From assembly GCA_903933765.1 (NCBI GenBank), contig CAIZLI010000324.1, positions 1 through 16,607 of the forward strand: a stretch of DNA of 16,607 nucleotides. Reading direction: 5' to 3'. Positions 1-6,369 of the stretch are shown piece after piece (position 1 is the stretch's first letter; each line of letters opens with the position of its first letter). The stretch is from an uncultured Bacteroidota bacterium (GTDB lineage: Bacteria; Bacteroidota; Bacteroidia; Chitinophagales; Chitinophagaceae). Position numbers and translations under genes: made by a program. A model generated the notes under the pieces. That model saw only the letters and a program-made list of their open reading frames with translations, searched no databases and had not been told where the DNA came from.

Positions 1-401
1 CCCACCATGCTCGAGATATTTGGCTTAAAAAAGCCATTCCCTGCAATCATACAACCCAATCCAGTATAAAATAAAGGCATTGCTAATGCGGCATTATCAT
101 AAAAATGACCACAAAAAAACAATACAAATTCTCCAATGGCCATGACCAGTCCACCTGCAATAATAGAGCGCTTATTGCCCCAATACCTGTCTGCGATATA
201 GCCTCCCAACAAAGGTGTTAGGTAAACCAACCCTGTATAACTTCCGTATACTTGTGAAGCATCATTCTGATTAAAAGCCATTGCTTTCACTAAAAACAAA
301 ACCAAAATGGCACGCATACCATAATAGTTAAATCGCTCCCACATTTCCGTTGCAAACAAGACATAGAGTCCTTTTGGATGTTTTTCTGCTACTGCTGACA
401 T
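1..401 (-). CDS. POT/PTR2-family peptide:proton symporter, N-terminal part (3' end outside window)
   Basis: This is the first 133 codons of an inner-membrane major-facilitator transporter that would import di- and tripeptides with protons. I translated it by hand from the minus strand; it begins at the ATG at 401 with MSAVAEKHPKGLYVLFATEM and stays open to the edge. The POT hallmark ExxER motif in the first membrane helix is present as EMWERFNYYG (about residues 19-28), followed by a GGYIADRYWG-type loop between helices 2 and 3. The last visible residues, GNGFFKPNISSMVG, form the second conserved POT signature. The family usually has 450-550 residues and 12-14 helices, so roughly a quarter is visible. 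The gene diverges from purD across 78 bp. Family assignment is firm; the exact substrate cannot be read from this fragment. Confidence 0.9.
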   Translation of the reverse strand, partial: MSAVAEKHPKGLYVLFATEMWERFNYYGMRAILVLFLVKAMAFNQNDASQVYGSYTGLVYLTPLLGGYIADRYWGNKRSIIAGGLVMAIGEFVLFFCGHFYDNAALAMPLFYTGLGCMIAGNGFFKPNISSMV

Positions 402-423
402 ATTCAATTGTATTTAATTGCTA

Positions 424-431
424 CAAAATAA
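424..431 (-). promoter_or_regulatory. Possible -7 element for the peptide symporter gene
   Basis: Read on the minus strand this is TTATTTTG, one mismatch from the Bacteroidota -7 consensus TAnnTTTG. It lies about 23 nt upstream of the symporter ATG at 401, a reasonable distance for a short leader. I see no TTG-type -33 element at the usual 19-21 nt spacing, so this is a weak call. Confidence 0.25.
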
Positions 432-452
432 TAAAATCCCTTCAATAAATTT

Positions 453-460
453 TACTTTCG
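453..460 (+). promoter_or_regulatory. Possible -7 element for purD
   Basis: The sequence TACTTTCG is one mismatch from TAnnTTTG and lies 19 nt before the purD ATG at 480, implying a leader of roughly a dozen bases. No TTG element sits at the right spacing upstream. No PurR-like operator or purine riboswitch is recognisable in the 78-bp gap. Confidence 0.35.
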
Positions 461-479
461 TGCTGCAATCACCTTAATT

Positions 480-1766
480 ATGAATATTTTACTAATTGGT
501 TCTGGGGGAAGAGAACATGCATTGGCTTGGAAAATAGCACAAAGTTACCATTGTGATCATTTGTATATCGCTCCTGGAAATCCAGGTACAGCTGCTATTG
601 GAGCCAATTTACCCATTGCAATTGACGATTTTGAGGGATTGAAACAGGCAGCCATAACCCACCAAATTGACATGATCATTGTTGGCCCAGAAGAACCACT
701 TGTAAAAGGCATTTATGACTTTTTTGCAAATGACCCAGCCACCGAAGCCATCAATGTGATAGGACCTTCTGCAGCAGCAGCACAATTGGAAGGGAGTAAA
801 GCATTTAGCAAGCATTTCATGCAAAGGCACCAGATCCCAACAGCAGGATATGCCGAATTTACCATTGACAACTACGAAGAAGGGAAGCAATATATCGCCA
901 CACATAGCTTACCTATTGTATTAAAAGCAGATGGACTAGCTGCTGGAAAGGGCGTAATCATTGCCACAACACATAATGAGGCCTTGGAAAGTTTTGAGTC
1001 CATGTTGCAGCATAAACAATTTGGCACTGCGAGTGCAAGGGTGGTGATTGAGGCATTTTTAACAGGGATCGAAGTGAGTGTTTTTGCACTAACAGATGGC
1101 AAAAACTACCAAATTATAGGTCATGCTAAGGACTACAAACGAATAGGAGAAGGCGATACAGGCCTAAATACGGGCGGAATGGGTTGTGTAAGTCCTGTGC
1201 CGTTTATGGATGATGCTTTTATGAAAAAAGTGGAAGAAAAGATTGTTCGCCCTACTATCCAAGGCATTGCCAAAGAAGGATTGGTCTATAAAGGCTTTGT
1301 ATTTTTTGGCTTAATGAACTGTGATGGGGAACCTTCTGTCATTGAATACAATTGTCGACTTGGCGACCCTGAAACTGAAGTAATTCTACCCCGTTTGCAA
1401 ACCGACTTAGTGAGTATTTTAGCAGCCACGGATAATGGTACATTAGAAGATGTAAATATTGAATACCATGAGGGCGCATTTGCCACTGTGATGGCGGTAA
1501 GTGGCGGCTATCCTGGCGACTACCAAAAAGGATTCCCAATCACTGGTATTGAGCTGGTTACTAAAGAAACAAAAACCACGCTATTCCAAGCTGGGACTGG
1601 ATTTAAAGATGATGTCATTGTCACCAATGGTGGTCGAGTTTTAACCGTAACCGCTCAAGGTAATACCATTTCAGAAGCAGTTGATAGCTCTAAAAAAGCA
1701 TTGGCCCTAATTCAATTCGAAGGCATGAATTTTAGAACAGATATTGGCTACGAGTTCAAGGCTTAA
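480..1766 (+). CDS. purD: Phosphoribosylamine-glycine ligase (GAR synthetase)
   Basis: This cytoplasmic ATP-grasp enzyme joins phosphoribosylamine and glycine to make GAR, the second committed step of purine synthesis. At 428 aa it has the usual family length. The N-terminal domain opens with LLIGSGGREHALAWKI (residues 4-19) and continues with APGNPGT (31-37). The ATP-grasp glycine-rich segment is KADGLAAGKG (149-158), followed by LNTGGMGCVSPVP (229-241). The GARS signature RLGDPETE is at 293-300, preceded by the metal- and ATP-binding YNC context. The ATG at 480 puts the nucleotide-binding strand right at the N-terminus, as expected; there is no clear Shine-Dalgarno. It stands alone: the symporter diverges upstream and mreB follows after 117 bp with its own promoter, though read-through into mreB is possible because no terminator is visible. 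Confidence 0.97.
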   Translation: MNILLIGSGGREHALAWKIAQSYHCDHLYIAPGNPGTAAIGANLPIAIDDFEGLKQAAITHQIDMIIVGPEEPLVKGIYDFFANDPATEAINVIGPSAAAAQLEGSKAFSKHFMQRHQIPTAGYAEFTIDNYEEGKQYIATHSLPIVLKADGLAAGKGVIIATTHNEALESFESMLQHKQFGTASARVVIEAFLTGIEVSVFALTDGKNYQIIGHAKDYKRIGEGDTGLNTGGMGCVSPVPFMDDAFMKKVEEKIVRPTIQGIAKEGLVYKGFVFFGLMNCDGEPSVIEYNCRLGDPETEVILPRLQTDLVSILAATDNGTLEDVNIEYHEGAFATVMAVSGGYPGDYQKGFPITGIELVTKETKTTLFQAGTGFKDDVIVTNGGRVLTVTAQGNTISEAVDSSKKALALIQFEGMNFRTDIGYEFKA

Positions 1767-1818
1767 GTTTATTGGTTCACCTACTCAAAAATTATTCTTG
1801 TTCATTTTTTTAAAAAGC

Positions 1819-1849
1819 TTTGTAGTTCAAGGATTTTAGATGATTTTTG
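1819..1849 (+). promoter_or_regulatory. Promoter of the mreBCD-mrdA-rodA operon
   Basis: TTTG at 1819-1822 and GATTTTTG at 1842-1849 are separated by 19 nt. This matches the Bacteroidota primary-sigma pattern (TTTG around -33, TAnnTTTG around -7) with one mismatch in the -7 box. Predicted transcription start is near 1855, giving a leader of about 28 nt to the mreB ATG at 1884. It is the only site in the window where both elements fit with good spacing. A 5-bp inverted repeat, CATTC-CAAT-GAATG, sits at 1853-1866, at the predicted start site. Confidence 0.55.
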
Positions 1850-1883
1850 CATCATTCCAATGAATGTAAAACACTGAACGAAT

Positions 1884-2909
1884 ATGGGCTTATTTAACTT
1901 TTTCACCCAAGAGATTGCAATGGACTTGGGCACAGCAAATACACTGATCATCCACAACGACGAAGTGGTCGTAAACGAACCTTCAATTATTGCCTTGAAC
2001 AGGAATAATATGAAAGAAGTTTTAGGTGTTGGAAAAAAGGCATTGTTGATGCATGAAAAAACACACGAAAGTATTAAAACAGTTCGTCCATTAAAAGATG
2101 GTGTGATCGCCGACTTCAACGCTGCTGAATTAATGATTCGCGAGTTGATGAAAATGATTTATCCTAAGAAGCCTTTATTCCCTCCAAGTTGGAGAATGGT
2201 GATTTGTATTCCATCTTCCATTACTGAAGTAGAAAAAAGAGCGGTGCGTGATAGTGCGGAACAAGCAGGTGCAAAAGAAGTATACATGATTCACGAACCA
2301 ATGGCTGCTGCATTGGGTATTGGTATTGATGTAGAAGAACCAGTTGGAAATATGATTATTGATATCGGAGGTGGTACAACAGGTATTACCGTGATTGCAT
2401 TAGCAGGTATTGTTTGTGATCAAAGTATTCGTGTTGCTGGTGATGAATTTACTGCCGACATCATGGAAGCATTAAGACGTTACCATAGTTTATTAATTGG
2501 TGAGCGTACTGCAGAACAAATTAAAATTCATGTGGGCGCTGCATTAAAAGATTTAGACAATCCACCAGAAGATATGCCAGTCAATGGTAGAGACTTGGTG
2601 ACAGGTATTCCAAAACAAATCATGGTCTCTTACCAAGAAGTGGCAGAGGCATTGGATAAAAGTATTTTCAAAATCGAAGAAGCTATCTTAAAAGCTTTAG
2701 AGACCACACCTCCAGAACTTGCTGCAGACATCTATCGTAGAGGTTTATACATTACAGGTGGTGGTTCACTTTTAAGAGGTTTGGATAAAAGATTAAGTGC
2801 AAAAATTAAATTACCAGTTCATGTAGCTGACGATCCTTTAAAGAGCGTTGTGCGTGGAACAGGCATTGCATTGAAAAACTACCAACGTTTTCCATTTATT
2901 ATGAGATAA
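1884..2909 (+). CDS. mreB: Rod shape-determining actin-like protein MreB
   Basis: MreB is a membrane-associated bacterial actin that polymerises on ATP and directs side-wall peptidoglycan synthesis. The 341-aa length is typical. Visible actin-fold elements are the phosphate-1 loop DLGTANT (14-20), the VNEPS strand (30-34), the phosphate-2 loop DIGGGTTG (160-167) and a late ITGGGSLLRG loop of the adenosine site. The N-terminus MGLFNFFTQE is hydrophobic and may form the short membrane-binding helix. The ATG at 1884 is preferred over the internal Met at residue 13 because that upstream segment is common in Bacteroidota MreB and the promoter spacing fits. It is the first gene of the elongasome operon; mreC follows after 6 nt. 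Confidence 0.98.
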   Translation: MGLFNFFTQEIAMDLGTANTLIIHNDEVVVNEPSIIALNRNNMKEVLGVGKKALLMHEKTHESIKTVRPLKDGVIADFNAAELMIRELMKMIYPKKPLFPPSWRMVICIPSSITEVEKRAVRDSAEQAGAKEVYMIHEPMAAALGIGIDVEEPVGNMIIDIGGGTTGITVIALAGIVCDQSIRVAGDEFTADIMEALRRYHSLLIGERTAEQIKIHVGAALKDLDNPPEDMPVNGRDLVTGIPKQIMVSYQEVAEALDKSIFKIEEAILKALETTPPELAADIYRRGLYITGGGSLLRGLDKRLSAKIKLPVHVADDPLKSVVRGTGIALKNYQRFPFIMR

Positions 2910-2915
2910 TACCTA

Positions 2916-3770
2916 ATGAAGAATATCATTGGCTTTATACGACAGAACTTTACTTTTTTTAGCTTCCTGATACTTCAAATTGTATCGTTGGTCATGTTGT
3001 CTTCTTACAGCAAATCGCACGAAACTTTTTTTGGCAATTGGAATAATGCTGTTGCCGGAAATGTGAATTCCTACTACAATGAATGGGCTTACTTTTTTGA
3101 TTTAAAAGCAACCAATGCAAAATTAGTTGCAGAAAATGTGGCACTCAGAAATGAGCTTGCACAAAATTTTATACCCTATGATACGAGTGTAAAATCAGGC
3201 ACATTGATTTTAAGAAAAGATAGTTTAGAGAAAATTAGAAAATTCTTTTACTACCCAGCTAAAGTCGTAGGCAATAGCTTTACACTTCAAAAAAATTATA
3301 TCACCATTGAACGTGGCGCTCTAGAAGGTGTCAAAAAAGACATGGCGGCAATTAGTCCTGATGGATCCATTGTAGGTGTAGTCGTAGAGGTAAATGACCA
3401 CTATAGTAAAATTATGAGTCTGTTGCATCGCAATAGTAAAGTAAGTGCGATGTTAAAAAGAGATCGTATTGCTGGAAGTATAGAATGGGATGGAAAAAGT
3501 CCTGATATTTTATTGTTGAAAAATATTTCAAAAAGCGCTTCGCCTAAGATAGGAGACACTGTTTTGACAAGTCCTTACTCCTCTAGCTTTCCTGCACAAT
3601 TAATGATCGGCAGGGTAACAAGTATTATTAAGGACCCTTCTAGTAATTTCTTGACCTTGAATATTAAATCAGCCACCAATTTCTACAATTTAGAATTTGT
3701 ATACTTGGTTGAAAACAAAAGAATGGACGCTCAATCCGATATTGAGCAAAAGGAGGAAGGCAATGAATAA
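2916..3770 (+). CDS. mreC: Rod shape-determining protein MreC
   Basis: MreC is a bitopic envelope protein linking MreB/MreD to PBP2 and thought to activate the PBP2-RodA pair. The 284-aa product has a short cytoplasmic start, one membrane helix (about 11-30), a predicted coiled coil (about 61-82, heptad-like around KLVAENVALRNELAQ) and then the beta-rich MreC domain (about 110-265). That domain contains ERGALEGVKKDMAAISPDGS, the conserved core of the family. It ends in a charged tail rich in Glu, Lys and Gln after about residue 266. The tail codons QKEEGN overlap the mreD ribosome-binding site and start, so the acidic end is partly constrained by translation signals. Confidence 0.95.
   Translation: MKNIIGFIRQNFTFFSFLILQIVSLVMLSSYSKSHETFFGNWNNAVAGNVNSYYNEWAYFFDLKATNAKLVAENVALRNELAQNFIPYDTSVKSGTLILRKDSLEKIRKFFYYPAKVVGNSFTLQKNYITIERGALEGVKKDMAAISPDGSIVGVVVEVNDHYSKIMSLLHRNSKVSAMLKRDRIAGSIEWDGKSPDILLLKNISKSASPKIGDTVLTSPYSSSFPAQLMIGRVTSIIKDPSSNFLTLNIKSATNFYNLEFVYLVENKRMDAQSDIEQKEEGNE
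3751..3756 (+). promoter_or_regulatory. Strong Shine-Dalgarno for mreD inside the mreC tail
   Basis: AGGAGG followed by AAGG lies within the last codons of mreC, 6 nt before the mreD ATG at 3763. It is a full anti-SD match with optimal spacing. Other starts in this window lack a comparable purine box, as is usual in Bacteroidota, so this site stands out and decides the mreD start. Confidence 0.6.
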
Positions 3771-4284
3771 TATCTTAAAAAATAGCGCCAGATATATACT
3801 CTTCTTATTGATACAAATTATCATTTTGAATGAGATCCCGCCTATCCACCAATTTATCACTCCTTATTTGTACTTTATTTTTATCCTTTGGCTGCCATTT
3901 GGTACTAGCAGGATAGAGACTACTTTAATGGGTTTTGTCCTTGGATATAGCTTAGACGTATTTACCAATACCCCAGGATTGCATGCAGCAGCAGCGACAT
4001 TGGTTGGTTACCTTAGACCAACTATTTTAAATCTTCTTTTAGCACAAGAACTGTCAGAGGAATTGAACAAAGAACCAAGTATTGGAACCATGGGATGGGG
4101 ACCATTTATGTTTTATATTTTTTCACTTACGTTCATACATCACTTTTATTTAGTGTTATTGGAGTGGTTGCAATTTGGCAACTTTAGCTATTTCATAGGA
4201 AAAGTATTTTTTACAAGCGGGATGAGTATGCTATTGATTTTATTAGTAGAACTCTTACTGAACAGAAGGAAGCTAAAAAGATAA
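3763..4284 (+). CDS. mreD: Rod shape-determining membrane protein MreD
   Basis: MreD is an integral inner-membrane component of the elongasome working with MreC. The 173-aa product has about five or six hydrophobic segments (roughly 9-24, 33-46, 52-68, 74-94, 112-134 and 146-166) and the conserved pocket-like sequence GYSLDVFTNTPGLHAAAATL (61-80), with Asp65 and His74. The reading frame is open back to a TTG at 3697, but the start is placed at ATG 3763. There a full AGGAGG sits 6 nt upstream, the 8-bp overlap with the mreC stop gives translational coupling, and the protein begins with a typical short cytoplasmic tail. mrdA follows 3 nt after the stop. Its sequence is weakly conserved, as usual for MreD, so position and topology carry part of the call. 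Confidence 0.9.
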   Translation: MNNILKNSARYILFLLIQIIILNEIPPIHQFITPYLYFIFILWLPFGTSRIETTLMGFVLGYSLDVFTNTPGLHAAAATLVGYLRPTILNLLLAQELSEELNKEPSIGTMGWGPFMFYIFSLTFIHHFYLVLLEWLQFGNFSYFIGKVFFTSGMSMLLILLVELLLNRRKLKR

Positions 4285-4287
4285 TCC

Positions 4288-6366
4288 ATGTCAGTATACA
4301 ATCAGAATCGAGGCGGCATTATTCAAATTATCATTGGTACTATTTTTTTTCTGATTGTAGCTCAATTGGTGAGTCTTCAAGTGGTATCTAATAAATATAA
4401 ATTGGCTGCAGACAACAATGCCATATTTAGAAAAATTATTTACCCAGATCGTGGCATCATCTACGACAGAAAAAAGAGAGCCCTCTTAGAAAATACCATT
4501 AGTTATGACTTAGTGGTGATTCCCAACGAAGCTAAAGGGGTGGATACCGCTGCATTATGTGCTATCCTGCAGATCGATAAAGCAGAATATAGCAAAAGAA
4601 TTGTGGAAGCGATCATTAAAAACACAAGGGTGAAAGCAGGCGTCTTTGAACCCTTTTTAACGCCCGAACTTTATGCGCAATTAAACGAAAACTTATACCG
4701 ATTCCCAGGTTTTTCTTTGTCAGAACGTTCTATACGAAGTTATCCTTATAATACTGCTGCGCATGTATTGGGTTATGTAGCAGAAGTGGATGTGAATTTT
4801 TTAAAGAAGCATGAATCAGAAGGCTATGAGATGGGGGATTATGCAGGCATGACTGGATTGGAAAAAAATTACGAAACTGTGTTGATGGGTCAAAGAGGTG
4901 TAAAGCGTTTTTTAAGAGACAATAAAGGAAAGATACAAGGCCCTTATGAAAAAGGTGAATTTGATACAGTCGCCATTGCAGGAAAAAATTTATACACCAG
5001 CGTGGATGTACAAGTACAACAACTAGCAGAAAAATTATTGCAGAATAAAATTGGGAGTGCGGTTGCAATCAATCCTAAAACTGGTGGTGTCATTGCGATG
5101 GCATCCAGTCCTGGCTACAATCCAAATTTATTGACAGGAAGTAAAAGAAGAAAAACAATTGGTAGGTTGCTTTTAGATACGGCTAGGCCGATCTACAATC
5201 GCGCCATTAAAGGACAATACCCGCCTGGATCTACTTTTAAACCTTTAGGAGCTTTGATTGCATTGGACGAGGGCTTGATCACACCTAATTTTGGCTACAA
5301 TTGTTTTGGATCTTATGGTGCTTGTGGTGATCCAAGAAAATGTGAACACCATAATGCGGGTCATGCTGCTAATTTACAATTGGCATTGGCTTATTCTTGT
5401 AACTCCTATTTCTTACAAGTATTTAGAATGGCCATTGACAATCCAAAATATGCCTCAGCAAAAGGCGGATATGTAAAGTGGAAAGAATACATGAATGCTT
5501 TTGGATTTGGTCGTAAACTTGGTGTGGACTTGCCAAGTGAAAACAAAGCCAATATTCCTGATACGGCACAATACAATAAAGACTTTGGGAATCCAAGGTA
5601 TTGGAATAGCTGTTACATGTTAACCCTTGGAATTGGTCAAGATAGAATGACCGCTACCCCTTTGCAACTTGCTAATTCAATGGCATTCATCGCGAACGAT
5701 GGGTATTATTATACACCGCATTTTGTAGATAGTATTGAATCTGAAACCCAAGAAGAAGCAGCTCAATTAGCGCCTTTTAGAAAAAAACAAAAAGTAACAA
5801 AAATCCCTAAGGAATATTTTGATGTGATCAAGGAAGGAATGCATGATGTGACAGTGTATGGTACTGCAGCTTTCATTAAAGTACCAGGTCATGAATATTG
5901 TGCAAAAACTGGAACGGCACAAAATCCCCACGGAAAAAACCACTCCCTATTTGTTTGCTTTGCACCAAAAGACAATCCTAAAATTGCAGTAGCGGTTATT
6001 GTAGAAAATGCAGGTTACGGTTCTACATGGGCTGGACCAATTGGCGGATTATTGATGGAACAATATTTAAATGATACCCTTACTACAGAAAGTCAATTGA
6101 AAGCGGATAACCTTGCACAAGTGGACTTAATGCCACAAGCCATAAAGAATTGGTATGCGCAAAATAATAAGTCTGCTTACCTCACGCCTATCGAATACAA
6201 TAACGATGAATTATCAGACGTTTGGGATATGGAGATGTTAGCAGAAGGTGTGGTGAAAACAAAAACAAAAGATACAGCCCCAACTGCCCCATTGCCAAAT
6301 ACAGATAAAACGAATAAGGATAGCTTGCTTCCCAATACGGATAAAAAGAAAAAGCTCAATCCATAA
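4288..6366 (+). CDS. mrdA: Penicillin-binding protein 2, elongation-specific DD-transpeptidase
   Basis: This class B PBP cross-links side-wall peptidoglycan in the periplasm in complex with RodA. It has one N-terminal membrane anchor (about 10-33), a pedestal/dimerisation region beginning with PDRGIIYDR (53-61), and a transpeptidase domain with all three active-site motifs: S315-T-F-K318 (SxxK), S370-C-N372 (SxN) and K540-T-G542. The checked nucleotide positions for Ser315 and Lys540 agree (5230 and 5905). Between SxxK and SxN there is an unusual Cys/His cluster: Cys339, Cys346, Cys352, His354, His355 and His359. At 692 aa it exceeds the roughly 630 of E. coli PBP2; the excess is mostly a Lys/Thr/Pro-rich tail after residue 656. 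The start is 3 nt after mreD and the stop is 3 nt before rodA, indicating a single transcript. Confidence 0.96.
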   Translation: MSVYNQNRGGIIQIIIGTIFFLIVAQLVSLQVVSNKYKLAADNNAIFRKIIYPDRGIIYDRKKRALLENTISYDLVVIPNEAKGVDTAALCAILQIDKAEYSKRIVEAIIKNTRVKAGVFEPFLTPELYAQLNENLYRFPGFSLSERSIRSYPYNTAAHVLGYVAEVDVNFLKKHESEGYEMGDYAGMTGLEKNYETVLMGQRGVKRFLRDNKGKIQGPYEKGEFDTVAIAGKNLYTSVDVQVQQLAEKLLQNKIGSAVAINPKTGGVIAMASSPGYNPNLLTGSKRRKTIGRLLLDTARPIYNRAIKGQYPPGSTFKPLGALIALDEGLITPNFGYNCFGSYGACGDPRKCEHHNAGHAANLQLALAYSCNSYFLQVFRMAIDNPKYASAKGGYVKWKEYMNAFGFGRKLGVDLPSENKANIPDTAQYNKDFGNPRYWNSCYMLTLGIGQDRMTATPLQLANSMAFIANDGYYYTPHFVDSIESETQEEAAQLAPFRKKQKVTKIPKEYFDVIKEGMHDVTVYGTAAFIKVPGHEYCAKTGTAQNPHGKNHSLFVCFAPKDNPKIAVAVIVENAGYGSTWAGPIGGLLMEQYLNDTLTTESQLKADNLAQVDLMPQAIKNWYAQNNKSAYLTPIEYNNDELSDVWDMEMLAEGVVKTKTKDTAPTAPLPNTDKTNKDSLLPNTDKKKKLNP
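6292..6345 (+). repeat. Short in-frame tandem repeat in the PBP2 tail
   Basis: Two copies of an 18-nt unit encoding LPNTDK occur at 6292-6309 and 6328-6345, a 36-nt (12-codon) period; 14 of 18 bases match. They encode residues 669-674 and 681-686 of the lysine-rich C-terminal tail. The differences are at varied codon positions, so this is a diverged duplication or simple low-complexity drift rather than a fresh repeat. Confidence 0.5.
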
Positions 6367-6369
6367 AAT

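Noticed and set aside
402..479. A purine riboswitch or operator upstream of purD
   Set aside because: The 78-bp gap is too short for a purine aptamer plus expression platform, and I see no recognisable operator palindrome.
1767..1830. A possible terminator after purD, because of a T-run at 1803-1811
   Set aside because: The T-run is not preceded by a GC-containing stem; I see no hairpin that would terminate transcription.
3697..3762. A TTG-initiated 22-codon extension of MreD
   Set aside because: It lies wholly inside mreC, has no ribosome-binding site, and ATG 3763 has a full Shine-Dalgarno and the usual MreD N-terminus.
4730..5068. A 112-codon open frame antisense to mrdA
   Set aside because: It is a shadow of a conserved gene on the other strand; its Leu/His/Phe-rich composition matches no protein family I know.
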